A DNA stretch of 64,000 nucleotides from Norana najaformis (lineage: Eukaryota; Annelida; Clitellata; Crassiclitellata; Hormogastridae): positions 11,265,726 through 11,329,725 of the forward strand of contig OZ029927.1 of the NCBI GenBank assembly GCA_964023275.1, read 5' to 3'. This document shows, piece by piece, positions 1 through 34,014 of this stretch. Position 1 is the first letter of the stretch. The number at the start of each line of letters is the position of its first letter. The notes under the pieces are model-generated. The model ran no database searches and had not been told where the DNA came from. It was given only the letters and a program-made list of their open reading frames with translations. The position numbers and the translations under genes were made by a program.

Positions 1-3000
1 AACGATGGAAAGAGTCACACAAAGGGTCTTTTGTGTGGAGCCGAGTGGTACGAGATCCAGGCTTACCGGGCGTTAAACCAGGCTTTGGGAAGGTGCATTA
101 GACACAGGTCAGTAAGTGGCCTGCGATTGGCTCACAAATAACATTGTCTCAGTCTTTCATTTCTGTGTGAGGGTACGCATACAAGTGGGCACAAGAATTT
201 GACGTGTTTGTTTGCAAACGTTTAACTTGTTAGGGAAGGTTTTTGAATTGCTCTTCTGTAATATGGTAAAATTGTGCTTAAACTCTCTGACCCACTTTCT
301 CTGAGGAACTGTTCATTATAGAGGCATGTGATACGTGTGGCATTATTTACAGTACTTTATTCAGTTGTGCTTACACTTTTTGGAAGTATTTTGCTCTGTG
401 TTGATTTTTGCTGTTGAAAAGAAAATATGAAATCTTTGTTACTATATTGTTCATGATGATATGAAGTAACTGTCATTACCCTCTCATGATCTCTGTCACT
501 GTGACCATGTGTGTGATGTACCATAGTCAGAAGGTACCCCTCCCATCTGCTGTGGGGGTCTGTTTGGTCTATTCATGGCCATCTGTTCATGATGAGTCAA
601 TAATTGAAAAATTGTGGGTTCATGTCTGCTGTGTATGCTTCTTGCAATAACCTTGGGCAAGTTGTTTGGCCGCTTGTGCCTCTGCCACCAGATAGTGGAA
701 TTTGGTGCTGGCATAAGATGGGAAATAAACTGCAAATCCTGAGATGCACTGGCGTCATGACGAGGACCTTGGGTTTCATAGGCTGTCGACTCAAAGGCTG
801 AAGAGCAGGAATTAGCACCTCCCCTACATTCCACTAGGGATATGAGTGCTTCACTTTACATCCTCTGTGATATCTTGCATCACTGTATTTTGTGAAATGG
901 AAACAACACATTGTGATCTTGATGAATAGAATTTTAACTTTTATCTGTTTTTTTCAGACGTGACTGGGGTGCCTTGATTCTTATTGATGAACGATTTGGT
1001 AAAAATCCACAGAAGTACACATCAGGCAAGTTTTCAATTAAAAGAGAAGTCTATTTATCAGTTTACTGAAGTATTGTGACATAATGTAGCAGTTTATTTA
1101 TATAGCAGCACTATAATTTAATAGTATTTTGCCATATGCATTTGTGATGCAGTGGTAATTAATAATAATAGTAATAGAAACTTATAATGTGCCAGTGTCT
1201 GATGCACAAGACATTAGCTGGTGGTGCACCCAAACCAAGTTGCAACATCCAGAAGGACATTCCACAAGACAGAGAGGCAGCCTATGGCAGATAAGCAATT
1301 TGAAAAGGGTAAGTTTTAGGTTTTAAGTTTTGGAGTTAGACATTTATTGCCACTGTTTTGGATATTTTAGGCCTGAAGGCGTTGAACTTCGTTATAGACT
1401 ATATTGTTTTACAATGCTGCATCACAGTTTGTGCAGAATTAGTTTTAAAACTGAAGCACGTCTGACTTTGATGTGCGGAGTTTGCCCTTGTAGGACTTTC
1501 AAAGTGGGTTCGGCAACGTATGCAGTATTATGGTGACTTTCAGAATGCTATGAACAGCCTGAAACAATTCACTCACGACAGACTGAATTCCACTGCTCCC
1601 GATGAAACGAGGTATTCAAGAAAATGGTCTAAAAGCTTTCATGCTTAATGCTAAATTGTCAGGCTTTTATTGATTTCAAATCCACGTTTTTTGTACGAAA
1701 AGAACAAGTTGCTCTTGGGCTATGCAAATAAATTTGTGGAAATGGCTGTCATGTTGGTTCAATGCTGTTGTCTGGCATACGCTTCTGCCATATGATTCTT
1801 AATACGATCTGTGGAGACTGTTGTTGAGAGGCATAAAAGTTGAATAAATATCACATGAAAACATGTTGACATGGGCTTTGTTGTTGCGTATCATTGCTGT
1901 CAATATTTTAACACTTGTTACATTCACAAGGTTAGTAAATCTGAATCTGAGGTGAAATACAAGCGTGAGCAAATTGGCTTGTTACACGGAGCCTGCTCCG
2001 CAGGAGCAAACCCGCTATCACTGGATTACAGACCCAGTGCCCTGCCAAGTACTGTAGACCATGTTTCAGGTATGTTACTTGGATGGTGTGGTGATTCCAC
2101 TGGGTGTTTGTGTTTTCTGCAAGCTTGTTTTTGTTTATCAGTTTCGCCAGTTCTTGGCTTGTTCGTTGTGAATAGTTTCTCAAGGTTTTGTGTCGTCTTC
2201 TGCAGTTTCATCTCTACTCAGTCACTTACGAGCACGGCATTAGTTACATCTAACAAAATGGTCATCCAGTCGCTTGACGAAACTCTAAATGACAAGTCAC
2301 CCCTAGAACACCTCGATGAGTCAGTTTCTGAACTTTACAACAGTCACCATCAGATCTTGACGAGTACACCTGTAACTACAAAGCTTATTTTGCCAAGGCA
2401 GATTGCCAGGAATACTGCAGTAGAGGTATTTGGCTTTTTCTTCCCATTTAAACATTTACAAAATTTGTTAAAATGTGATGTGGTGAAAGTTATAAATTCA
2501 AGCAAAGGGAGATAACTTCGTAGAAGTTATACGAATAGATTGTAATAATATTAAAATAGTACATTTATGGCATTTAATTAAGACCATTGGTAAATTATTA
2601 GTATGTAATAATACTAAAGTAATATATTTATTTTATTTAGTTCAGGGCATTGTTTTATTTTAATTTAATTTTATAATTTCATAATTTACTGGTAAAACAA
2701 TACAGATTGATGTGCAGTTCTTGAGTTTTAGTATTTTATTAGGTAGTGTATGTTGCTGCCGTACAAGACATACTAAAAGATGAACAGTATTTATTAGTGG
2801 TAACATTTTGGAATGGGTTTGATTTTTGTCTGTAGGTGATTTCAAGGGAAATTCTTCCATTGGCAATGGGCAACACTGCATCTGTGAGTGCTTTTCAGAA
2901 GGTTCCAGGTTGTCTCATAGCAACAGAAAATGATCGACCGACATTGAAAGGGTTTGACTGTGGACAGGCTTTATTAAACCAAAATTTGGTTGCATCCATC

Positions 3001-6000
3001 AGTCCCAATCCAAATGGCATCTTAAGATATTTTAATCTTTCTCAGGCGGGTGGGTTCCTTCCTGCATCTTCACAGCTTCAGTTGTCACTGGCAGCACAAG
3101 TTGAAAGAAAGCCAGAAAACATAGCCAGTTCAACTGCAGAAGACAACGCCATTATCGATATGACTTGTGATGGGTTCCTTCAACCGCAGACCATCGGGGA
3201 GGATCGAATTTTGAGGAATAATCACGAAATACTAAACTCTTCGTGGCCAGTGCCACAGGACTTTAATATACCTAGGCCACAACTGGATATGGTTACTTCA
3301 CAGAGGAAGAATGGTAGGGAAACAGACCATAGTGTCTTTCATTTGGTATCGCAAGCGGATGGAGTGAATGAGCCTGAAATGGAGAATTGGAAAAGTGCAG
3401 CTGACAAGGAGATTTCTGCATTTCTATCTGTGGATGGTAAAAAGATGCACGATTTGGAGAGTTCAGTTCTTCGTCAAGAGTCTCCTGATCTGTTTGAATC
3501 AGTCCCAACAGAAATTGGAAGTGAGGAGATCAATGCTGTCCTGGAAGAACTTGGAGCAGACAAAATTCAAAACCTAAAAAGGAACGAAAGCCAAAGTTGT
3601 GTAAAAAAGGACATCACCAAAGTAAAACCAAATGCAGAAACTCAGAAGAAAAATGAGTTTGAGTTGAATGGAAATGGCCTTCCACTGTTGGATGTGAAAC
3701 CTGGGTCATGTTTTTCTGAAGTGATAAAGGTGGAAGACAGTATTTTATTGAACAAGGAGGAGATTACTGCCGATGATGATCCCGACTTTCAATGTTCCCA
3801 ACTGCCGAAAAAGAAACGTCGGGACAGGAAGCCATCTTTGGTGGCAGAAAACTGTCAACGCTCGACAAAGAAAATGAAAATGCCACCATCTTATGATGAA
3901 CTAGAAAATTACAACACATGTAAAAGCGAAGTGGAGAAACAAAGTTTAAGCACTGCCCCTACTATTGAGCTCGAAAATGCTAAAGGTATCAAGAATTCCG
4001 AACGAAAAGACGCAGGGGAGTTAGTTTCCCGAAAATCAGTGCGAATTCGACAGAAAAAGAGTTTTGGTGATCGTACACTTTTGTCCAAAGCCTTCACAAA
4101 CAAAGGGGTTGACTTCCTGGATGAACTCAATTTGGTACCTATTCTCATAATGTATTGTAACTTTTCACTATACTTTGTGTGCAGAACACAATTTCGTGGC
4201 TTCTAGCCATCGGTGTAAGAGTTTATTCATTTGGCCTTAATCTTGACTTACGTGATACTGTAATGTAAAATGATGACAAAATTTATACATTGTCCTCTAG
4301 AGAATGTATCTACCTGGAAGCATTTCAGGCGTGAATGGGGACCTTGAATGGCATGCCACCCATTCAGACAAGCAGTGATGGTGAAGGATCTCACTCAATC
4401 AATTCATTGAAAAATGAGCAGGGTTGATGTCCTAAGGTCGCTATAGAAAACGTACATTTACCTTCATGCTGCGCTAAATGGAAATTAGAAAGCTGTGTTG
4501 TTGAGCCTGATCTCACATTGCCTAGTCTAAATATGCCTAAAATGAGATTTTCAGTTGCCAGGTTTTCTTTGTATGTATACTGTATGGTTAATTTAAAAAT
4601 TTATCGATGTTGAAAGGATGAAAAAGTTAGAATTTTTGTCTGCTGGTTTAACTCAGGAAGAGCGCAGTGGTGGTACAAATGGTCTTCACTGTCCTGTCTG
4701 TCAGGCCGTGCTTACAGCTGATAGGGACCCACCTTCGTCTTGTAAGTCCACTAGATATTTAATGATTAATTTGAAACTTATACCTGCAGATAATTAAACC
4801 ATTTGGTATCAACAGTTGTTGGTTGAAATGATGCATGTATGCATCTATAAATGTAAATTAAAATAACCTTTTTTGAATGTTATGAAACATGTCTGATTTA
4901 TTTCAGTATGTAATTTTTACACATGGGCAATTCTAAATCTTTCGAGTAGTGGGTAACAATATCCATTCAGACCTGAGGTCATTGTTAATCTGGATCTGGT
5001 TTTTGTAAAAGATTTTCATTGTTTTGAACCACTAAGCGTTCTGCAGGGAAATCCAAGCTACATACTAATATCTTTTCTTTGTATAGATGTGACAAAAGAG
5101 ACAACGTTTACGCCGTCCTTCTGGAAAGAGTTGTTTAAGGATTTGAAGGCAGCAGTCATAACTCTGGACAAGAGTCACCTACAGATGGCAGTGCTCTGTT
5201 TGAAACCAAATAACCAATCAGATGGTGAGACTGATGTTAAACACTACATTTATTCCTTTGTTTTTGCTCTTGATATGAAGTGGATTCCTTGGCCTAGCTT
5301 TCCACAGATGTCAAAAACTCAAAAGCCTTCCCTGATGGACTGTAATTCCAATCCCTTTGCCACCTATGTATGCGTATGCATGTTTTTCTATAGCAAGCTG
5401 CCAAGTTTTAAATGCCTCTATCGGGGCAGATCCTTCGGCACCACTGCCCATTTTTGTAATGTGCCTCCATGTTATGTTAGATTCCTGTGCACAGGTCTTG
5501 TCTGAGATTATTTTCTGTAATGTAGTCACCAGCGGTATTTGATCTGCCACATAACATCAAAGTGCAATATGGGTGCTTTGCAGAAATGAGTATTCAGGCC
5601 AGTTAAGTTTCTGTAGACGGTTTGTTTGATAAGGCAATGCAAGGTAACTGCTTATCTCTTGCTGTAAATGCATTTATTAAAATTAGTCCTGGAGGTATGA
5701 TCTTGGATTTGTTGGATTGTTCCAGCTGAAGTGCAAGAACAACAGCAGTTCTTAATCCGCTGAGATAGAACATGGGTAGAACTAGTTCTGATGATATCAG
5801 ACGCCAAGACAGTGTTCCTAAAACAGGCCACAAGAAAACATGCTGGATTTTTGAACAAAGAGCAGTTTCATCACATTGTTAGATTTCTTGTTTTGTGTTT
5901 TGTTTGTTCTGCTTATCAGCATTCACTTGGAAAGTGTTACTATCTGTGTAATAGCGGTTGCCATAGTTTATGAATTAACACTGATTCTGATATGTGTGAT

Positions 6001-6351
6001 GTTATTTATAATCTACAGTCTGCAACAGTTACTGGAGCGATGCTGATGGATGTTGTGTTCAGCTACTCTTTTGTTCTTCATGCCAAGCAGCGGACAGGTC
6101 CACTTGTTTGGGAACAGAAGTCAAGGCCGTAGCAAAAGTTCATGCAAATCAACTGCGAGTCAATCAGGTGGGATTTTCAGATCAACTTACAGCATTGACT
6201 GCTGTCACCAGTGATTTAATCAATCAATCTGTTTGTCATGTAAATGTTCTTTTAAATATCCCAGTTATTTTAATTTAATGAAATGTTTTAAAATGTTTTC
6301 TTGTGCATCATTTAGGTTTGGTTGAATTCAAACTGCCTGAAGGGAACTTAA
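1..6351 (+). CDS. BRIP1: FANCJ/BRIP1 DNA helicase, C-terminal part (5' end outside window)
   Basis: Iron-sulfur XPD-family DNA helicase that unwinds G-quadruplexes and acts in interstrand crosslink repair in the nucleus (family knowledge). Exons read by hand: 1-107, 958-1025, 1494-1611, 2206-2425, 2836-4134, 4657-4741, 5087-5224, 6019-6167, 6316-6351; all phases fit and give about 739 residues ending ...[10 protein letters not shown]. The first exon has helicase motif VI ([10 protein letters not shown]), followed by [12 protein letters not shown] and [11 protein letters not shown], the diagnostic FANCJ block; RTEL1 and DDX11 differ here. The 1.3-kb exon at 2836 encodes a hydrophilic, probably disordered tail with a basic nuclear localisation signal (KKKRRDRK) near 3809. 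The last exons carry two CxxC pairs (CPVC, CSSC). The intron after 1025 uses a GC donor. The promoter and the N-terminal helicase core lie upstream. Exon 2206 and the last exons rest on splice phase more than on similarity. Confidence 0.92.
4328..4464 (+). mobile_element. SINE-A copy, diverged, in BRIP1 intron
   Basis: Shows GAATGGGGACCTTGAATGGC, CCACCCATTCAGACAAGCAG, GTGAAGGATCTCACTCAATC, AAAATGAGCAGGG and GGTCGCTATAGAAAACGTAC before the catttac tail. It lies in the intron 4135-4656 and lacks the tRNA-like head. Confidence 0.8.
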
Positions 6352-7273
6352 AGTTGCAGAATTCAACTGAATTACAACACAGGCAAACGACTGTATCGTC
6401 TCAGTGTATTGGACACACAACGTCCAATGAAGCATTGCATGTGTCATACATTGACAGATAGCATAATAACCTACAAGGCTTTTAGCCTTTCTTTGCTTTT
6501 GTCGTCAGCAATGAAACCCAGTGGTTTTGTGCTTAACATCGACATACCAAGGAATTTTATTGAATTGGTACAACTTGTCAAGTACGTTAGATCACACTCA
6601 AGAGCAGGTACAAGTTGGTAATGTACTGTTGGCGACTTCATTTAGTGATGCGAGAAACTTGTGACTTTTTTTATGAAGTGCAAGTTCAGTGCAGTTTGTG
6701 TATAGTGAATTCTTTATTATTACATCTCTTTTGATGCTTGATTTGGTGATTCTCAGTTTAATACATTCCCCTTTGAATCAATAATAATTAATGTAATGTC
6801 CAGTTATGGACTTAGCTGTTGCTGGCTGAATAATGTTGCAACCCTAAGACCATAGCTGTCAAGATATACGATAAATGTGTTCACATAAACGTTAACAACA
6901 AACAGAGCCTCGTGTTTCAACAAATGCATCTTTTGGACATTTTAAAAACTGAAACGCAGTGCACATAATCCAAGAAAATAAAAATCGAGTCTGTGACTTT
7001 AGGTTTGTAATACTGACCCATCAGTTCTTGGCAGGTTTGCAATCTTTGATGACACACTCGCCCATCAGAAGACAATTATATTTGCCCTTAATATATTTAA
7101 TAATCACTTTTCAGGTACTTAATTACTTAAAATCATTTACAATTAAAATATCTGAACAAGAAGCAGCGTTACATAGTAGGCAGTTAACCGGTTTCATTGT
7201 AAATGCTCTTGGCAGATATTTTTGGTCACTTGTTCCAGTAGCTGATATTTTAAAATGTGGCTGCCTTAGCTTG
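6352..7273. other. Convergent 3' ends of BRIP1 and AGPS
   Basis: Only 922 bases separate the BRIP1 stop (plus) from the AGPS stop (minus), so the two 3' UTRs must share this stretch or overlap. It is AT-rich and holds no conserved coding sequence. An AATAAA lies near 6974 for the plus strand; a TTTATT near 6714 could serve the minus strand. The open frames here (6409-6621, and 6959 onward on the plus strand) have no recognisable product; the second runs antisense to the last AGPS exon. Confidence 0.6.
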
Positions 7274-18282
<11,009 letters not shown>

Positions 18283-21200
18283 GTCTTTTATCCACAAGAC
18301 CAAAAGAACCAAATCCGCAGAATAAAACGACGACAAGTAACTCAATCGGTAACGAATGACTCGTAACAATGGACAAGATTAGCGCCCCTTGCACGAAATT
18401 CACCTCACTACACAATACTAGGACTGCTTTATCTCTGGGCCAGATGGACAATAGTTGTCCTCGATCCGTTCAAAGGTCGACTTGCAGTTTCGCTGCCAGA
18501 AACGATGAAAGCATTCGCGCATCTAAATTTTAATTGCAAAATATTCGCTGGATAAAGCTGAAGTATGATCAGACCACAGCAACAACTTTACATTTTACGC
18601 CGCAAAGCTTTAATTGCGAAAAAGCACTCACGCCGCAATTATTATTCGCTAGATTGCGGCAGTATATCAGGCCATTCCAATATTCAATGGGCCATTCATG
18701 CACGCGTTCGTACAGCATTCGCCAGATGGCGGCTTCCTTAGTACTCTTGCACTTCCAAATAGAGACATAAGACGCACGAGCTAACGTCACTCACAGTTTT
18801 ATGTAGCGCATATTTAATAATAATCTACGATTTTGAGAAAGACATTGAAGTTTAAGCTTCTTAATTAGTGCAGAACGTTCGATCTCGATCTACGCTAACG
18901 TGCATTACTTTTCTTAAATATAATTTTTACCAGTTGTCACTTGTTTGTTGAGATTTAATTACCGGTAGTATTTCGTGATATGATTTGTGTTTACTACGCC
19001 TGCAAGAACAGCAAAGTTAAGCAAAGTTGAGCGCGGTTTGTTGACAATCAGTCAATGGAATACCAGGCCTAACCGATTAATGAAGCCCTTCATTACATTC
19101 GGGGTCGTTAAACGAGTACTAACATACAAGTTGTTATTGGGTGGTTGTGGTTGAGTTTGCACTGCATCCAAAGGATCCCTCAACTCATTTGACTGAGCTC
19201 CTGGTTTTAAAGTGTTTTGTGAAAGCTATCTGTTGTAGCGTGCTGATCCTCCTCGGGCTATCTAGCGTTTAGATAATCTAACTCTGTCATATCATAACCG
19301 TGCACATTTACATTTACGTTACTTGAATAATTGGATAGATTATGTAGGGGCTTTTGTGCAGTGTCATTGGATGCCTTGTGTGCTATAGCAGTGCTATAGA
19401 AGCTAGAACATTAAATTGATTAGTCTACAGTAATTTTTGTCTTTCATTCAACGGGTGATCATCTGAATCTTCCCATTCAATCTCTGTCGCATATTGGAGA
19501 GATCGTCTTAATAGGACGACCAAGAACGAGTTAGCTTTGACTTTGTTTTTCAGCCGTTATTGATCATAACCTTTGAGTAATCTTATACTAGGTTTATCAC
19601 GGGCTTTCTTCAGCAGCTCCATCTTATGACTGTAGAATTGCAACTTTGGCACAATCCACTGGCATTCAAACACTGGAGATTGCAGTGAAAAGCTGTCACA
19701 TTATCACTTAGCAGCAGGGCTACAGCATGCCTTTGTACAGAGTGGATCTTTCAACCATACTGAAGTCTCATAGTCTTCATTTTCAGCATTTTCTAATCCG
19801 AGGCAAGAGATCTGCGATTGGAAGCAGTGCCGGAAAAGACCTTGGAGCAGCAGCCTAATGCATCCCAATCAGGATAGTCTGGACCAGCATAGGGAGTTTC
19901 TCCTTGCTTCTACATATTTGCACCCTGCACACCATAGGTCCTTTATGAGCAACACCTAAGCCTGGCATGACAACACGACATGGCATCCGCCCGTCTTTTT
20001 GTTCATACAAGGGATCTTTCACCAAGAATTTCTTTAATTGATTCTCATTGTTAGTTTTGTTCAACCCTCATAAGTAACATGGGTAGCTAGGGTCAGAAGT
20101 CCTGGACGCTAGTTGCACTGGTGTACAATTTATCCATTTTGCATGCTTTTGCAATGACTTATCACTTGTTTAACCAAAACAACACAGATTTGGCTTAATT
20201 GTCTGATTAAACTGTAATATCATGAAAAAGCACAATAACTAAACATCTCCAGTGATAATACAGAGTACAAATTATCCAGAAAGAGTTAACCTACTTTATG
20301 ACAAGCACCGTCTAACCTGAACTAGTACACAGCTGTAAATTCCCAATATTGTATAAATGATACAACATACAAATGCATAAAATAGCTAATTCCTTCCTTT
20401 TTTCACTCACTCATTTGCTCATTGCAACGTTAATTCGTTCCGCAACTGATATTCACACATGCATTCACATTCAAGTGATGCATTCACACTTGCATTCAGT
20501 TCAGTGTGAACAAGTTCACTCATGCATGTGTTCGTTCACATGTTCATGACCTGAAACCGGTACTCAAAAAGATTCACTTCGAAAGTGTCTAAGAACTAGA
20601 TCAACATGAAATCCCCAACGCCAAGCTAATCAACAATTACTAATTGATAATGCAATAACCCAGTCATCAAAAATACCCTGAAAGTTAGATCTCTAAATAA
20701 CAAAAACCTTTATGCATATGAGACAGAGATGGCTTTAAGCACAGAAATCTTTGTTGGTTAAGTTTCATTAAAAATTTACTAATGTGACATCTCATTTTAT
20801 TTCATGTGAACTCACTATTACCTTGACATCAATTTTTATCTCACCTCAAATCACTCTTAACATATCTGTTTTTTATTTGTAAATATGTAACTTGACTTTC
20901 ACATGGTGCCTTTCAAGAGCCTTTCCAAGGTGCATCTCACCACCATATTTCATGTCAGCTCACCATCAGTTTCAAAGTGCAAGAGCTATGGGGCCGACAA
21001 TCACATTTTCCGAAAATTTCTGCCCTGTCATAGTTTGAATCCAATATTTCATAGAGATCTCAATCGATAAGCCAACTTGAACATCCATTTTGTGCAAACT
21101 TGCACCCCAAAGATCATAAATGAGTAACAGATTTCTGGTGAGAGTATCAGTCAAGCTCTATTTACCACGTTCAAATCATTTCCATCAGAAATAAATATAA

Positions 21201-24200
21201 TTACACCAATAAGGATATTACAACTACTAACTATTTGCTCAGCAAAATATTCTAGGAAATAAACACCAATTACAAACATCTCTGAGAAACATCCAAAAAT
21301 CGCAGCATGCATCTTTCAAAACAATCCTCAATCCAATCGCTTTTTAATACCCGTCGTAAACACCAGCTGATAACGATACCAGTAATCACCGTAAACAAGA
21401 ACAAACAACCAAAATCCAGTCGTCTGTCATAACACCACCAAACATTAAGCAAACCAATCAGTTTATCACAAACCAATAAACACAATACATTGCATTATCA
21501 AGCTGCTCGTCATGTACCTCTTAGCAGTGCATGCGTAAACCGTTTATCATGGACTGCTAAACAACATATACACAAGCCAGCCGTTTATCACAGACTACTA
21601 AACAGTATATAAACAATCTGAATGTGGACTTTCAACAGGGACTAAGTACCTAACTCACACAATAAAATTTTAAAAAGCAACTACTCTCGTGCGAGAACAA
21701 AATGCTGAAGTGCAGATATGTGAAACGAGGTAAAAAAATAAACTTTGGTCTACTCCTAAACAACACACAGCCTGGCAATTATTACTGCTGCAAGTTCTGG
21801 ACATTTCAATTTGTAAAATGCAATAAAACTACATTTCCAAAGCAAAGCTTCCAAACTATCTTCATTCTCACGATTATTTCGGAGACGGGAGTTTCTTATA
21901 ATTAATTATAATATTAATATTATTTTTAATATTATTGTGATTATCATAATTACTATTTCTACCCAAGTTACATGTATTATTACTGCTATTATAATTATTG
22001 TCATTATTATTATAATTAGCATTAGTGTATTAGTAGTAGTAAGGTAGAAAGTAATTTCTCAGAAGCGAAACATGCAAGTTGCCTGCAAAACGTGTGACAC
22101 AATAGAATTAGCGAAAAGCTGACTACATCTACGTACTTTTTCACATTCTCAAATCTCGAAAACTAAACCTGTTGTGGACAAGGATTTATTCTCAGTCCCT
22201 AAAGTTTCATGGTAACACTGAGAACAAAATTTGCATCACCTTCTACCTTACTGCATTAAAGCCAAACTGCTTCAACACTCCAATACACAACTAGAACCGT
22301 CCACAACGATGCTGTCAGTCTTTAAAGTAATTTGGTGTCCCACACAATACTTTTGTCATGCTGAAGACATTTTTAGGATTTGAAGAAATATTAAATTACT
22401 AAAACCAGAAAAACTGCATCATTTTAAAACTAAACTATGTGCAAGAACCCAAAGACACATGCAGGCAAAATAACAGCACAAAAACGAAGGGCAACAAGAA
22501 AACGCAACACAACATGCCTCTACCCTGCTCCTGCGCATTCATTAACAAGCAAAAATTACTTCCCAAGCTGCGATCCTTGCAATTCAAAAATCAAAAACCC
22601 TGTTTGCTAGAGATCAACAATATCATAACAGATTAGAAGGAATTGAGACATGAAACATTGATAAAACTCTTCTCCTGAAGCCAGCCTACATTACACGATG
22701 GTTAAAACATTTAATGGTAACTACATATATGGACATCATAACAAGAACAAGCTAATTACATATTCAAAATCTGCAGTAAGTTGAAAAGACTTAATTGCTC
22801 GATAGTGTTTTCCAGACCCATTCAGAGCAGACGCAACAAAACCTCATAATTTATACTTAGCTTATCATCACTTTTTTGACCCTACTTCTCACTCTGAATG
22901 GACCTGGTTGCAGCATATTTCACACGATTACAAGATATTAATAGCACTTTAAGCAAGAGCACTAGTTCCTAGTAAGATATGCCCACCAAAAAAACACTCG
23001 GGTGACATACCTCTTGAGATTTTGGATTTTCTTATCACAGCAGAATATTCACCTCACCAGCTTATACTATATCAATTGTCCGCTTGAAATCTTTATGGTC
23101 TTTGCCCGATTAAAATTATGCAACCTAGCTTTTACATAATAACCAAGTTCAGACACTGCAGGTTTTTAAACTTCTCTTCAAAGTAATCGTCTAAAGAGAG
23201 GCTCAAACCGACACACTCTGCATTACAAAGTGGGCGCTCAAATCAAATAGCTAACGACTGCCCTTTCAAAGAACCTTCTCACAAGCCTGATAATTTGCAG
23301 AGAGCACTGCTATTGAAAACAGAGTTGTATTGAAATTCAGGCCCCAATAAAGAAACAAAAAATCCAGTAGAAAAAGTGCTGAAGCAAGAGTCTCACTTTG
23401 TACAGATAATCACACAAAAGATAACACGATTAGCAAACACGAGACATTACAACATTCTGTTTTCTCTGCAGATAGAGCATAAAATATACGATTTAGTCAC
23501 GATGCATAGTACACAGCTCACAAGAGAGTCATCGTCATTTCCTCTTCAGTTTATGCGACTGTCACTGTCTGTCTGTCTGTCTTTCTGTCCATTTGTCTGG
23601 CTGTTGTCTGCTGTCTGTTTGATCTTAGCCTCTTTCTGATCTTTACTGATCTCTGTGCCTTGTGTTATATTGAAGCGCTTCTTTCCAAAACCCATTCATA
23701 AGTGCTCCCGGCATGAAAACTGTGAAAATCTGACAAACTGCAGTACCACTGATTCAAGTGCAGATAAAAGGTAGTTCTACATCTCCTGTCATATCTGTCA
23801 GTCTGGGTGTCCGTCTGTCTCTGTAAGTCTGTCTGGCTGCCTGTCTGTCTGTCTCTGTCATGCTTCATTTAACAACTCCAATTAGCTCATTCTACAATCA
23901 GATTCACATAAACATCTGCACTGGCTCATTTCCAACTCAATTGCCCAATGACTCATTTTCATTTGCTTGTAGTCTGTTGACTTGCAAGATCCATTTTATA
24001 GTCAATTTTTAAGTTGCCTGAAAAAATCCCACAGGATAATAATCACTACATTCGTTACACCATTACAACAACTATACGATGGAACATACATACAAATAAC
24101 TACAAATTCTTGCATAATAATCAAAGCACTGCTTTCTCTCTGATAAACAATAAATGCTAACAATAACATTACAGACATTTAACAAAGTAAAAACAATACT

Positions 24201-25068
24201 AGTCATAATAATTAAAGTAAGAATAACAAAAAATAACTTTTATAAGCAATAATCAAAGTAACAACTTTGATGGGAAATTATGGTGACAATGAAGATATCT
24301 AATAATTAAAAAATGATCAATAATAATAGTGATGATAACAATAATAATAGTAATTTATAAAAATAATAATAACTTAAAAATAATAAAAGTAATAACAAAT
24401 TAAATAATAATAGTAATAATAAAATAATGAATAATAGCAATAATAATTAAATGATAATTAAATAAAAATTAAATAATAATAAGGCTGAAAGACATACAAA
24501 TCTGCTGGTTAAGAGGAGCCACCAAGTGTTATTAAATCTGCATAAGGCATTTTCCTGAAAAGTGCAATTCTAGATGTCAAAGATTCCGAGCGGAAAGCAA
24601 CAAGTTAGCACACAAAGATAATAACGCGTGAAAATGGTTTAAAAATTACAATCTAACGAATTTAACACTAGATACAAATATTACTAACGAACAGTAACCC
24701 TTCAAATTCAAGTGACTGCGTATTCGGCATTAAATACAAACTAATATAATAAACTCTAGTTTACTTATTTACATTTACATTCGTAACTATTACATACTTA
24801 AATAATTATATAAATCACTTCACGTGTAGACCAATAACACGAATATTGTAATTACGTACGTCGTTAACTACATTTGCTCATACATTGACTAAGAACGTAG
24901 TTCTAGATTCAAAAAACGATTACCACCCAAAGACACTAAAATTACTGGACCTCGTCACACTTAATTAGTTCCGATAAATGCATTTAGCGTATTAAATGTA
25001 GTAACCTCGGTATGCAGCTGCTACCTCATATTTATGAAACTTCCGTGCCTCTGACATTTCCGGTTCTT
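18283..25068. other. Intergenic region between AGPS and MEIOC
   Basis: No gene could be supported in these 6.8 kb. The AGPS promoter should lie just right of 18282, where base composition is more GC-rich up to about 18720. The rest is AT-rich. Seen: a repeat end near 19350-19450 that recurs at 26345-26405 and 57175-57245; a three-part direct repeat at about 21450-21615; CTGT-type runs at 23560-23605 and 23800-23860; and a degenerate TAA/AAT-rich stretch at 24300-24490. Open frames on the minus strand at 19855-20064 and 20972-21154 match nothing I recognise. Confidence 0.6.
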
Positions 25069-33933
<8,865 letters not shown>

Positions 33934-33986
33934 TAACTCGGTGTCAAAACTACCACAACAAACACCTTGTGACGACTTGACTTAAT

Positions 33987-34014
33987 ATGCAAATGAGTAT
34001 TTGAATATGCAAAT
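33987..34014 (-). promoter_or_regulatory. Two octamer (ATGCAAAT) motifs upstream of MEIOC
   Basis: Two perfect ATGCAAAT words at 33987-33994 and 34007-34014 lie 54-81 bases upstream of the MEIOC ATG, spaced by 20 bases, with a third degraded unit (atatgtaaac) another 20 bases on. ATGCAAAT is the POU-domain octamer. A CCACGCCC box follows near 34050. That they regulate MEIOC is inference. Confidence 0.4.

Noticed and set aside
604-801. Open frames on both strands at 496-834
   Set aside because: They lie inside a BRIP1 intron, have no recognisable product, and share no splice support.
1871-2515. 214-residue plus-strand frame taken as a whole
   Set aside because: Only 2206-2425 is exonic, by splice sites and phase; the rest is intron read-through.
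19855-21154. Two minus-strand frames (19855-20064, 20972-21154) that look slightly protein-like
   Set aside because: No motif recognised, no splice context, and intergenic position; possibly old repeat sequence.
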